The translations under genes and the position numbers were made by a program. Shown here piece after piece: positions 43,879-51,997 of a stretch of 64,000 bases of DNA. Under the pieces are notes generated by a model. It was given only the letters and a program-made list of their open reading frames with translations, was not told where the DNA came from and searched no databases. The stretch's first letter is position 1. Every line of letters begins with the position of its first letter. Source of the DNA: Plantactinospora soyae (GTDB taxonomy: Bacteria > Actinomycetota > Actinomycetes > Mycobacteriales > Micromonosporaceae); NCBI RefSeq assembly GCF_014874095.1, contig NZ_JADBEB010000001.1, positions 8,618,001 through 8,682,000 of the forward strand. The letters are read 5' to 3'.

Positions 43879-44373
43879 TCATCCCGCTACCGGGATCGGG
43901 TCCGCCGGACGCAGCGCACTCACCGGCCGCTGTGTCTCGACGAACTGCCCGACCCGCATCACCGTCGTGTCGCCGACCACGGTCTCGCCCTCGAGAATCA
44001 CCGTGTCGCCGATGACCTTGACCATCCGGACCCGGTGTTCGAGGACGTCGCCCGGGTACGCCGGGCCGCCGAAGCTGACGTCGTTGATCGCCCCGGCCAG
44101 CCCGACCATTCCCACCAGCACGTCCGGGTTGGGCCGGTCCCAGGTCGCCAGCAGCACGCCCGCCTGGGCCCACGACTCGACGATCAACGTCGCCGGGTAC
44201 GCGTAGTCGCGGTCGACCGCCTTCTCGTCCAGCCCCTCGTAGCAGGGCTCGGTGCAGCTCACCGCCTTCTGCGCGGTCAGCCGCTCCCCGGGTACCAGCT
44301 CGACCACCCGGTCGAGCAGCAGGATCGGGTACCGGTGCGGCACCACCTTCCTGATCTCGGCAACCCCGATCAT
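43879..44373 (-). CDS. FabZ/FabA-like hotdog dehydratase, subunit 1
   Basis: A 164-residue hotdog-fold protein. The PHRYPILLLDRV motif near 12-23 matches the FabZ N-terminus with its catalytic His. The acid-bearing helix reads YPATLIVESWAQAGVLL, with Glu in the usual place. Proposed role: dehydration of the beta-hydroxyacyl-ACP. It overlaps the next hotdog gene's stop by one base (TGATG), and two hotdog genes in tandem suggest a heterodimeric dehydratase, as proposed for other highly reducing type II systems. Confidence 0.88.
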   Translation of the reverse strand: MIGVAEIRKVVPHRYPILLLDRVVELVPGERLTAQKAVSCTEPCYEGLDEKAVDRDYAYPATLIVESWAQAGVLLATWDRPNPDVLVGMVGLAGAINDVSFGGPAYPGDVLEHRVRMVKVIGDTVILEGETVVGDTTVMRVGQFVETQRPVSALRPADPIPVAG

Positions 44374-44753
44374 CAGTCCTCCTCCGGGCGGTAGCGCAGG
44401 CGCAGGTCGGCGGCGCGGCCGCGGTCGGTGGTGATCGTGGCGGCGCAGCGCAGGTCCGGACCGGACCAGGTGAGCGCCACCTCGATCCGCAGTTCGTCGC
44501 CGGGGGCGACCGGGCTCAGGAACCGGCACCGGTCCAGGGCCGCCAGCTCGGGCCGGTAGCTGCCGTGCAGCGCCGCCCGGACGGTCTGGCCCACCAGCTC
44601 GACCAGGTACACCCCGGGCAGCAGCGGGAAGCCGGGGAAGTGGCCGGCGAACACCGGATCGGCGGGGTCCACCGTCGCGGTGGCCACCGCCTGATCCGGG
44701 CCGGCGCTGACCAGGCGGACCTGGTCGGCCAGGGGTGCGCAGCGGGCTGTCAC
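44373..44753 (-). CDS. FabZ-like hotdog dehydratase, subunit 2
   Basis: A 126-residue hotdog protein containing GHFPGFPLLPGVYLVEL, which has the FabZ catalytic His (GHFP) and helix, but it lacks the N-terminal PHRYP part found in its partner. The two proteins may complement each other. Starts at GTG 44753, overlapping the ACP stop (GTGA). Confidence 0.85.
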   Translation of the reverse strand: MTARCAPLADQVRLVSAGPDQAVATATVDPADPVFAGHFPGFPLLPGVYLVELVGQTVRAALHGSYRPELAALDRCRFLSPVAPGDELRIEVALTWSGPDLRCAATITTDRGRAADLRLRYRPEED

Positions 44754-45013
44754 GAGCCGCCCCGCAGCTTGCCGTCGAGCAGCTGGTACGTGCTGTCCAG
44801 CGTGCTGACCGCGATCAGCTCGCTCTCCTCCATCTTGACGCCGTACCGCTTCTCCAGCCGGACGGTGATCTCCAGCGCCATCAGGGAGTCCACCTCCAGG
44901 TCGTTGACGAAGTGCGCGTCGTCGGTGACCTCGGCGATGTCGACGTCGATGGTGTCGGCGATCAGCGTCCGCAGGTCTTCCTTGTCGAGCCCCGTGGTGA
45001 GCTGGTCAGACAT
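44750..45013 (-). CDS. Acyl carrier protein 2 of the type II PKS operon
   Basis: An 87-residue ACP with the phosphopantetheine attachment Ser in LEVDSLMALEI near residue 43. Acidic helix II (VRLEKRYGVKMEESE) resembles type II PKS and fatty acid ACPs. It overlaps the biotin carboxylase stop by eight bases and the dehydratase start by four. A second ACP opens the same operon (58479-58748), so the system may use separate ACPs for starter and extension or for two different chains. Confidence 0.93.
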   Translation of the reverse strand: MSDQLTTGLDKEDLRTLIADTIDVDIAEVTDDAHFVNDLEVDSLMALEITVRLEKRYGVKMEESELIAVSTLDSTYQLLDGKLRGGS

Positions 45014-46472
45014 GACTTTCCGTCCTCTCCTCGTTACTTCGGTGGTCTTTCCGGGTCTGGTCGGTACCGGCGGTCGCGGCCGGCGCGGTCGCCGTACCCC
45101 GCCCCGCTTGGCGGTCCCGGTCGTCGGGCGGGGTGGCCAGCACGGACTCGACGACGCCGAGCTGGTAGTCGCCGGAGCGGAAGCCGGGATGGCGCAGCAG
45201 CCGGCGGTGGAACGGCACGTTCGTGGTGACGCCCGCCGACCGGTACTCGGCGAGCGCCCGGTCCAGCCGGCGCAGCGCCTCGTCCCGGGTCGCGCCGTAC
45301 GCGATGATCTTGGCGAGCAGCGAGTCGTAGAAGGGCGGTACGACGTACCCGTCGAACAGGTGGCTGTCCACCCGTACGCCGGGTCCGGCCGGCATCCGGA
45401 GCCCGTGCACCCGCCCGGTGGAGCCGGCCCAGTCCCGGTCGACGTCCTCGGCGTTGATCCGCGCCTCGATGGCGTGCCCAGCCAGCCGGACGTCCGACTG
45501 AGTGAGGGCGAGCCGTTCACCGGCCGCGATCCGGATCATCCACTCGACGATGTCGATCCCGCTGCGGACCTCGGTGATCGGGTGCTCGACCTGGAGCCGG
45601 GTGTTCATCTCCATGAAGTACGCCTCGCCGTCCGGCGCCACCAGGAACTCGAAGGTGCCGGCGTTGACGTACCCGATGTCCCGGGCACCCGCGACCGCCG
45701 CCGCGCAGAGCCGCTCCCGCAGCCCCGGATCGAGGGACGGCGACGGGGACTCCTCGACGAGCTTCTGGTGCCGGCGCTGCACCGAGCAGTCCCGTTCGCC
45801 CAGATGCAGTACGGTGCCGTGGCCGTCGGCCAGGACCTGCACCTCGATGTGCCGGGCCGCCGGCAGGTACCGCTCCAGGTAGACCCGGTCGTCGGAGAAG
45901 AGCGTGCGGGCGGTGGCCCGGGTCGTCTCGTACGCCGCGGTCAGCTCCCCGGCCCCGTGCACCACCGCGATGCCGCGCCCGCCACCGCCGGCCACCGCCT
46001 TGATGATCAGTGGATAGCCGATCTCGGCGGCCACCGATGCCGCCTCGGCCAGCGAGTCGACGGTGCCGTCCGAGCCGGGCAGCACCGGCACCCCGGCGGC
46101 GCGCATCGCGGACCGGGCCGCGACCTTGTCCCCCATCAGGGCGATGTGCTCGGCCGACGGGCCGATGAAGGTGAGCCCGACGCTCCGGCAGGAGGCCGCG
46201 AAGACCGGATCCTCGGAGAGGAAGCCGCAGCCCGGATGCACCGCGTCGGCGCCGGACTTGGCCGCCGCGTACAGGATGGCGGGGATGTTGGTGTAGCTGC
46301 GGCCAACCGGGCCGGGTCCGATCTGGACGGCCTGGTCGGCGAGCTGGACCGCCAGGCTGTCCCGGTCGGCCGAGGAGTACACCACGACGCTGGCCAGACC
46401 GAGGTCCCGGCAGGCGCGGAGGATCCGGACGGCGATCTCGCCCCGGTTGCAGATCAGTACCCGCGTGACCAT
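45006..46472 (-). CDS. accC: Biotin carboxylase subunit of acetyl-CoA carboxylase
   Basis: A 488-residue ATP-grasp biotin carboxylase: N-terminal ICNRGEIAVRILRA, the glycine-rich lid KAVAGGGGRGIAVV, EMNTRLQVEHPITE with the catalytic residues, and the C-terminal LAKIIAYGATRDEAL. With the BCCP and the fused carboxyltransferase it makes a complete pathway-dedicated carboxylase supplying malonyl-CoA. Ten bases separate it from the BCCP stop. Confidence 0.97.
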   Translation of the reverse strand: MVTRVLICNRGEIAVRILRACRDLGLASVVVYSSADRDSLAVQLADQAVQIGPGPVGRSYTNIPAILYAAAKSGADAVHPGCGFLSEDPVFAASCRSVGLTFIGPSAEHIALMGDKVAARSAMRAAGVPVLPGSDGTVDSLAEAASVAAEIGYPLIIKAVAGGGGRGIAVVHGAGELTAAYETTRATARTLFSDDRVYLERYLPAARHIEVQVLADGHGTVLHLGERDCSVQRRHQKLVEESPSPSLDPGLRERLCAAAVAGARDIGYVNAGTFEFLVAPDGEAYFMEMNTRLQVEHPITEVRSGIDIVEWMIRIAAGERLALTQSDVRLAGHAIEARINAEDVDRDWAGSTGRVHGLRMPAGPGVRVDSHLFDGYVVPPFYDSLLAKIIAYGATRDEALRRLDRALAEYRSAGVTTNVPFHRRLLRHPGFRSGDYQLGVVESVLATPPDDRDRQAGRGTATAPAATAGTDQTRKDHRSNEERTESHV

Positions 46473-46482
46473 CGCCCGCTCC

Positions 46483-47118
46483 TCAGCACGGCTCGACGCT
46501 GAGCAGCGGCTGGTCGTACTCGACGACCTCGCCGTCGACGGCGTGGATCGCCCGGACGATGCCGGCCCGGTCCGCGACGACCGGATTCATCATCTTCATC
46601 GCCTCGACGATCGCGACCTGGTCACCCGCGTCGACCCGCTGGCCGAGCTGCACGAACGGCGGCTGGTCCGGGCCCGGGGCCCGGAAGAAGACGCCCATCA
46701 GCGGCGCCGGCACCGCCACCGTGCCGACCGGGTTCGCGACGGCTCCGGCGACGGCCGCGACCGCCGCACCGGGCACCGCGGCCACCGCCGCCGCACCGGA
46801 GACGGCCCCGCCGGAGACGGTGACGACCGCCTCCCGGACCGGCGCCGCCTCGGCGCCCTCGACCTCGATCCGGACGTCGGCGACCGTCACCTGGATCCGC
46901 CGGATCGCCGAGTCGCGCACCAGCTCGACCACCTCGGCGGCGGCCCGCACCGCCAGCCGCAGCGCCTCGTCGGTCACCCGACCGGCGCCACCGGCCGGAT
47001 CGGGAGCGTCGACGGCCGGCCCCGGCACCGCCTCGGCGGCCGCCGGCCGGCCCCCGTCCGGCCGCGACGCGCCGTTGCCGGCTCGCGGCCGGGCCTTGTC
47101 CCGGACGATGTCAGACAT
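46483..47118 (-). CDS. accB: Biotin carboxyl carrier protein
   Basis: A 211-residue BCCP. The biotin site is the Lys in VEAMKMMNP near 181, within a normal C-terminal biotinyl domain that begins with VFFRAPGPDQPPF and ends VEYDQPLLSVEPC. A long Ala/Val/Pro-rich linker (about 100-140) joins it to an N-terminal helical region. Overlaps the carboxyltransferase stop by eight bases. Confidence 0.95.
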   Translation of the reverse strand: MSDIVRDKARPRAGNGASRPDGGRPAAAEAVPGPAVDAPDPAGGAGRVTDEALRLAVRAAAEVVELVRDSAIRRIQVTVADVRIEVEGAEAAPVREAVVTVSGGAVSGAAAVAAVPGAAVAAVAGAVANPVGTVAVPAPLMGVFFRAPGPDQPPFVQLGQRVDAGDQVAIVEAMKMMNPVVADRAGIVRAIHAVDGEVVEYDQPLLSVEPC

Positions 47119-48901
47119 GCGCGCCTTCCTTCCAGGGTTCGGCGTCCAACCGGCCGGTGCCGGTGCCAGATTCGGCGTCCAACCGGCCGGTGCCGGTGCC
47201 GCCCGGGGCCAGCACGCCGTACGAGCGCAGCCGGCGGTACCGGGCGGCCATCAGCTCGTCGGCCGGAACGGCGGCGAGTTGGCGGAGCAGTCGGCCCACC
47301 GCCGCGGCGAGCAGTGCCGACGATCGGGCCGGGTCACCGGCCGGCTCGGGCACGATCTCGTCCACGACGCCGAGCCGGTGCAGGTCGTCGGCGCGTAGCC
47401 GCAGGGCGCGGGCCGCCACCGGGGCCAGTCCGGCATCGCCGAACAGGATCGCGGCGCAGCCCTCCGGGCTGATCACCGAGAAAATGCCGTTCTCCTGGAT
47501 CAGCAGCCGGTCGGCGACCGCCAGCGCCAACGCCCCACCACTGCCACCCTCGCCGGTGATGACCGCGACCACCGGGGTACGCAGTCCCGCCGCCAGGGCG
47601 AGGGTCTCGGCGATCGCGGCACTCTGGTTGCCCTCCTCGGCCGCCAGCCCGGGGTACGCCCCCGGCGTGTCCACCAGGGTCACCACCGGTACGCCCCAGC
47701 GTTCGGCGAGCCCGAACAGCCGCATCACCTTGCGGTAGCCCGCCGGATGGGGCATGCCGAAGTTGTTCGCCACGTTCTCCCGGGTGTCCCGGCCCTTGGC
47801 GTGCCCGACCACCACGACCGGGAGGCCGTCGAGTCGGGCCAGTCCGCCGACGATCGCCGGGTCGTCCCGCTCCCACCGGTCGCCGTGCAGCTCGACGAAA
47901 TCGGTGAAGATCTGGTCGATGTGCTGCCGGGCGGTCGGCCGGTCGGCGGCCCGGGCCCGCGCCACCGCCGCCCAGGCGTCCGGCGCCACCGGAGCCCTCC
48001 GCTCGTCCCGGCCCGCGTCGCGCGGGCACGCCCGGGCGCCGGTACCGACCCGCGACCCCGTTCCCGGCGTACCCGCAAGGGCGCTGTCGGCGCAGAAGCC
48101 GACCAGCCGGGTCAGCACCCCGCGCAGCTCCTGGCGGCGTACGACCAGGTCGACGTGCCCGTGCTCGTGGAGGAACCGGGCGGTCTGGAAGCCGTCCGGC
48201 AACGGCTGCCGGATCGTCTGCTCGATCACCCGTGGACCCGCGAAGCCGGCCCGGGCCCCCTCCTCGGCGATGATCACGTCACCGAGGCTGGCGAAGGAGG
48301 CCGCCACCCCGCCGTACACCGGATCGGTGAGCACGCTCAGGTACGGCACACCGGCGTCCCGGAGCAGCCGGATCGCCGCCGAGGTCTTCGCCATCTGCAA
48401 CAGCGACAGCACGCCCTCCTGCATCCGGGCACCCCCGGAGGCGCTGACCGCGATCAGCGGTACGGCGTGGTCCAGCGCGGTCTCCGCAGCCCGGGCGACC
48501 TTCTCCCCGACCACCGACCCCATGCTGCCGCCCAGGAACGCGAAGTCGAGGACCACCAGCGCCACCCGGTGGCCGCCGATCGTCGCCAGCCCCAGCACCG
48601 CGCCGTCGGCCCGCCCGGTCCGGGCCTGTGCCCGGGCCAGCCGCTCCGGGTACGGGATCCGGTCCGTGAACTCCAGCGGATCCGCCGGAGCGAGGTCGGC
48701 GTCGTGCTCGACGAAACTGTCCGGGTCGACCAGCAGGGCGATCCGGTCCTCGGCGCGCAGCGGCAGGTGGTGCCCGCACTCGGGGCAGGTGTGCAGGGCC
48801 CGCACCACCCGGTCGGAGTGCAGCAGTGCGGCGCAGCGCGGACAGGGGCGCCAGACGCCGTCGGGCAGCCCGTTGATCAGGTCCAGGGTCGAGGCGGTCA
48901 T
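47111..48901 (-). CDS. accDA: Fused acetyl-CoA carboxylase carboxyltransferase (beta-alpha, AccD-AccA)
   Basis: A 596-residue fusion of the two carboxyltransferase subunits. The AccD half has the zinc ribbon CPRC...CPEC (about 20-42) and SASGGARMQEGVLSLLQMAKT. The AccA half has FGMPHPAGYRKVMRLF, DTPGAYPG and GEGGSGGALAL. Bacterial AccA and AccD are usually separate; a fusion with accB and accC alongside makes the operon self-sufficient for malonyl-CoA. The C-terminus carries an 11-residue tandem repeat (GTGTGRLDAE). ATG 48901 lies two bases after the upstream stop. Confidence 0.95.
   Translation of the reverse strand: MTASTLDLINGLPDGVWRPCPRCAALLHSDRVVRALHTCPECGHHLPLRAEDRIALLVDPDSFVEHDADLAPADPLEFTDRIPYPERLARAQARTGRADGAVLGLATIGGHRVALVVLDFAFLGGSMGSVVGEKVARAAETALDHAVPLIAVSASGGARMQEGVLSLLQMAKTSAAIRLLRDAGVPYLSVLTDPVYGGVAASFASLGDVIIAEEGARAGFAGPRVIEQTIRQPLPDGFQTARFLHEHGHVDLVVRRQELRGVLTRLVGFCADSALAGTPGTGSRVGTGARACPRDAGRDERRAPVAPDAWAAVARARAADRPTARQHIDQIFTDFVELHGDRWERDDPAIVGGLARLDGLPVVVVGHAKGRDTRENVANNFGMPHPAGYRKVMRLFGLAERWGVPVVTLVDTPGAYPGLAAEEGNQSAAIAETLALAAGLRTPVVAVITGEGGSGGALALAVADRLLIQENGIFSVISPEGCAAILFGDAGLAPVAARALRLRADDLHRLGVVDEIVPEPAGDPARSSALLAAAVGRLLRQLAAVPADELMAARYRRLRSYGVLAPGGTGTGRLDAESGTGTGRLDAEPWKEGAHV
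47138..47199. repeat. 33-bp coding tandem repeat at the AccDA C-terminus
   Basis: Two near-identical 33-bp units (from 47138 and from 47171) encode GTGTGRLDAES and GTGTGRLDAEP. An in-frame duplication of this kind can vary in number without breaking the gene. Confidence 0.85.
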
Positions 48902-48903
48902 GC

Positions 48904-49998
48904 TCAGCTCACCGCGCCGAGCAGGGTGGCGCCGACCTGGCCGTCCCGGTCCACCCCGGTGACCAGGGCGACCCCGTCCGACCGATCGGACAGTTCGGAC
49001 AGTGCCGCCGCGAGTTGGAACGCCGACGACGCCGACGAGGTGTCGCCGAGCAGCGCCCGGCAGTGCAACCGGGTGGGCCGGTTCGCCCCGAGGACGTCCG
49101 CGATCGCGGCCTCCTCCGCGGCGGCGAGGCCGTTCCCGGCGTCCGACGCCGCCACCACCCGTACGTCCTCCGGGCGCAGACCCGCCGCCCCGAGCGCGTC
49201 CCCGATGCACCGGCCCAGCACCGGGCGTACCGCCGCCGGATCGGAGAAGGCGCGGAAGCGGGAGCCCCGGACCGTGGCGAGGGGCCGACGGCCGTCCCGG
49301 ACCGCACTGGACAGCGGTTCGAGCAGGAAGATCGCGCAGCCCTCGCCGAGCGGGGCCGCCACGCCCTCCCGCCCGTGCCACTCCAGCCAGCCGCGCTGCA
49401 CCGAGTACTCCTCGACCGCGCCGCAGAGGATCAGGTCGCTGTGCCCGCCCCGCTGGAGCCGTACCGCGTAGTTCAGGGCCAGCAGGCCGGTCAGGGAGCC
49501 ACCGGCGATGGTGGTGTTCGGCCCCTTCAGCCCGTACCAGATCGCGCTCTGTCCGGCAGCGCGGTTCATCACGGTGTTCGGGAAGCGTGCCGGGTCGACA
49601 TGGAACGGGCGGGCGCCGGTCAGCGACTCGCGGGTGAAGTCCATGATGCTCTGCACGCTGCCGGAACTCGTACCCAGGACCAGACCGATCCGCTCCGGCT
49701 CACCGACCAGTTCCGGACCGCACTGGTCGAGCAGCATCCCGACGGTGGCGATCGCGATTCCGGTGGCCCGGTCCATCGACCGGGTGCCCTTGCGGCCGAG
49801 CAGTTCGGGAATGTCGAAGCCGGGAATCAGGCCGGCCCGGTCGTACGGGCCGGGCCAGGCGGCCCGGTCCAGCGGCGCGACCGCGTCGGTGCCGGCCCGG
49901 ACGCCGTCGGCGAACCGGTCGGCGCCCAGCCCGAACGCCGAGGCGGCCGACCAGCCCGACAGCACCAGTTCGTCCCCGGCGATGGTGGTGGCGATCAT
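48904..49998 (-). CDS. KS-like protein without active-site Cys (chain length factor-like) 3
   Basis: A 364-residue thiolase-fold protein related to beta-ketoacyl synthases but shorter than the usual 400-420. At the nucleophile position it reads TTIAGGSLTGLLAL, so no Cys is present, and the HGTGT histidine motif is not recognisable. It is therefore chain length factor-like or structural. The N-terminus lacks the first strand of a typical KS. ATG 49998 has GGGAGGGAAG upstream. It lies two genes after KS 51994-53208 with another KS-like gene between, so the pairing partner is uncertain. Confidence 0.8.
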   Translation of the reverse strand: MIATTIAGDELVLSGWSAASAFGLGADRFADGVRAGTDAVAPLDRAAWPGPYDRAGLIPGFDIPELLGRKGTRSMDRATGIAIATVGMLLDQCGPELVGEPERIGLVLGTSSGSVQSIMDFTRESLTGARPFHVDPARFPNTVMNRAAGQSAIWYGLKGPNTTIAGGSLTGLLALNYAVRLQRGGHSDLILCGAVEEYSVQRGWLEWHGREGVAAPLGEGCAIFLLEPLSSAVRDGRRPLATVRGSRFRAFSDPAAVRPVLGRCIGDALGAAGLRPEDVRVVAASDAGNGLAAAEEAAIADVLGANRPTRLHCRALLGDTSSASSAFQLAAALSELSDRSDGVALVTGVDRDGQVGATLLGAVS

Positions 49999-50012
49999 CT
50001 GTCTTCCCTCCC

Positions 50013-50981
50013 TCAGGCCGGGACCGGCTGCTGCGCCGGCGCCCCGTTCGGCGGTACGGCCCCGGGCTGATCCGGCCCCGGCGATCCGCTCGGCTGATCC
50101 GGCCCCGCCGACCCGCTCGGCTGATCCGGCCCCGCCGACCCGCTCGGCTGATCCGCCTCGGCGCGGTTCGGACTCCACGCCGGAATGCCGGCGATGCCCT
50201 CGGCACCGTCCACGCCGATCGTGTTGCCGGTGATCCAGGACGAGTCGGTCCGGGACAGCAGCAGGATCGCCTCGGCCACGTCCTCGGGCCGGGTGAGCCG
50301 GCCGTGCGGGTTCGTGGCGCTCGCCTGCGAGACGAACTCGGCGTGCTCGGGAATCCGTTGCAGGGCCGGCGTCACGGTCACCCCGGCGCAGAGCGCGTTC
50401 ACCGCCACGCCGAACCGGGCCAGTTCACAGGCGAGCTGCCGGACGTGCGACTCCAGCGCGCACTTGGCCGCCGAGACCGCACCGTAGCTGGGCATCACCT
50501 GACTGGCGCCGGTGCTGGTCATCGCGTACACCTTGGCGCCCCGGGGCAGCAGGCCCGCGGCCATCAGCTCCTGCACCCAGTAGACGAGGCTGTGCGCCAT
50601 CACGTCGACGGTCATCTCCATCTGCCGCTGACCCAGCGTCCGGTCCCAGCCCGCCCGGGGCAGGTACGGCAGCAGCGAGCCGAAGGCCAGCGAGTGCAGC
50701 ACGATGTGCAGCCCCGCTCCGCCGGTCAGCTCGGCGATGGTGGGCAGCAACTGCTCCCGGGCGGACCGGCTGGAGGCGTTGACGTTGAAGAAGTGCGCCT
50801 GGACGCCGTACCCGCGCAGCTCCTCGACCAGGTCCTGGGCCGCCTGCGCCCGCTCACCCATGTCGAGGTGCACGCCGAGAACGTTGCCGCCCTCCCGGGC
50901 CAGCGCCAGCGCCGTCGCCCGGCCCATCCCGCTGGACGCGCCCAGCACCAGGCTCCACGTGCCTTTCAGGGGAATCAGCAT
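50013..50981 (-). CDS. FabI/FabL-like enoyl-ACP reductase-type SDR with repeat tail
   Basis: A 322-residue SDR. The nucleotide site reads GASSGMG (about 14-20). The catalytic Tyr and Lys are spaced Tyr-x6-Lys (SYGAVSAAK), as in FabI/FabL enoyl reductases, not the Tyr-x3-Lys of ketoreductases, and CAGVTVTPALQRIPEH resembles the FabL substrate loop. It may reduce selected enoyl groups or be a modified KR. The last 50 or so residues are a Pro/Gly/Ser/Asp-rich tail made of DQPSGSAGP repeats. Overlaps the preceding KS-like stop by seven bases. Confidence 0.82.
   Translation of the reverse strand: MLIPLKGTWSLVLGASSGMGRATALALAREGGNVLGVHLDMGERAQAAQDLVEELRGYGVQAHFFNVNASSRSAREQLLPTIAELTGGAGLHIVLHSLAFGSLLPYLPRAGWDRTLGQRQMEMTVDVMAHSLVYWVQELMAAGLLPRGAKVYAMTSTGASQVMPSYGAVSAAKCALESHVRQLACELARFGVAVNALCAGVTVTPALQRIPEHAEFVSQASATNPHGRLTRPEDVAEAILLLSRTDSSWITGNTIGVDGAEGIAGIPAWSPNRAEADQPSGSAGPDQPSGSAGPDQPSGSPGPDQPGAVPPNGAPAQQPVPA
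50067..50157. repeat. 27-bp tandem repeat encoding the SDR tail
   Basis: Three 27-bp units (from 50067, 50094 and 50121) plus a partial fourth, nearly identical, encode the nine-residue repeat DQPSGSAGP on the minus strand. It probably forms a disordered tail. Confidence 0.9.
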
Positions 50982-51997
50982 TCCGCGCTCCTCGCAGATG
51001 TCGTCGCGGTCCGCCAGATCCGGACCATCGCCACGTTTCCGGTGCCGGCCGCCGTGACCAGCAGGCTGTCCCCGTCCAGGGCACGCAGCCGCTCGGCCAG
51101 CCGCAGCATCGGCCCGAGGCTGCCGGCGGCGGTCGGGCCGACGTCCCGGACCGGACCGGCGCCGGTCGGCACCACCCCGGCCACCAGCTCACTCACCGGG
51201 GAGTCGTCGAACATTCCGTACACCGGCACCTGGCCCGCGCCGAGTCCGGCCGCCGCCTCCCGGACCAGGTCGGCCGACCGCCGTCGTTCCGGCGTACCGG
51301 CACCGAGCCGGTGCGGCGGCAGCAGCAGGGTCCGGACCTCGCACCGGCCGTAGCCGGTGCCGCCCCGGGCCCGTACCGAGGCCGGCGGCTCCAGCACCAG
51401 CACCACGGCGCCCTCCTCCGGCGCCGCCATCGCCGGCTCCGGGACCGCCTGCTCCATCGCCCCGGCGAGCAGCAGTGCGGACCGGCCGGCGGCCAACGCC
51501 CGCGCGCCGACCTGCACCGCCTCCAGGCCGGCCACCAGCGGCGAGGTGAGGGTCAGGCTGACCCCCTTGAACCCGTGCTCCATCGACAGCCGGCTGGTCA
51601 GCACGTTCACCGCCCCGAACGGCGCGGTGACCGGGCTGAGTTCGCCCGCGTGTTCGGCGATCACGACGCGGTCCTGCTCGTCGTGCAGCGCGGCCACCCC
51701 GTTGTTGGTACCGACCACGACGCCGCGCTGCTCCTCGGCGGCGCCGTCGAGGCAGTCCCCCGCGTCGGTCAGCGCCCGGCGGCCCGCCACCAGCAGGTAC
51801 TGGCAGGCCGCCGGAAGGTACTTGTAGCCGCGCCGGCCGAGCTGGGCCCGTACGTCGAACCACGCCCCGTCCGCCGCCGGCCGGTCCAGCGGCGGTGCGC
51901 AGATCCCGATCCCGGTGACCACGGTCCGGCCGCCGGCCACCCCGGCTGCGTCCCCGCGCGGGTCCTGGCTCATCTCCCGGCACATGTCCTGGCTCAT
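50975..51997 (-). CDS. KS-like protein without active-site Cys (chain length factor-like) 2
   Basis: A 340-residue KS-fold protein that has lost much of the N-terminal half. The nucleophile region reads TLTSPLVAGLEAV with no Cys, and no HGTGT motif remains, though VGTNNGV, FGAVNVLTS and TAAGSLGPML mark the KS fold. It starts at ATG 51997 overlapping the intact KS stop (ATGA). That tight coupling suggests the two form a KS-CLF heterodimer. The 340-residue length is short even for a CLF. Confidence 0.78.
   Translation of the reverse strand: MSQDMCREMSQDPRGDAAGVAGGRTVVTGIGICAPPLDRPAADGAWFDVRAQLGRRGYKYLPAACQYLLVAGRRALTDAGDCLDGAAEEQRGVVVGTNNGVAALHDEQDRVVIAEHAGELSPVTAPFGAVNVLTSRLSMEHGFKGVSLTLTSPLVAGLEAVQVGARALAAGRSALLLAGAMEQAVPEPAMAAPEEGAVVLVLEPPASVRARGGTGYGRCEVRTLLLPPHRLGAGTPERRRSADLVREAAAGLGAGQVPVYGMFDDSPVSELVAGVVPTGAGPVRDVGPTAAGSLGPMLRLAERLRALDGDSLLVTAAGTGNVAMVRIWRTATTSARSAEC

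Noticed and set aside
50013-50981. Second ketoreductase
   Set aside because: The catalytic spacing Tyr-x6-Lys and the FabL-like loop fit enoyl reductase better, though only an assay can settle it.
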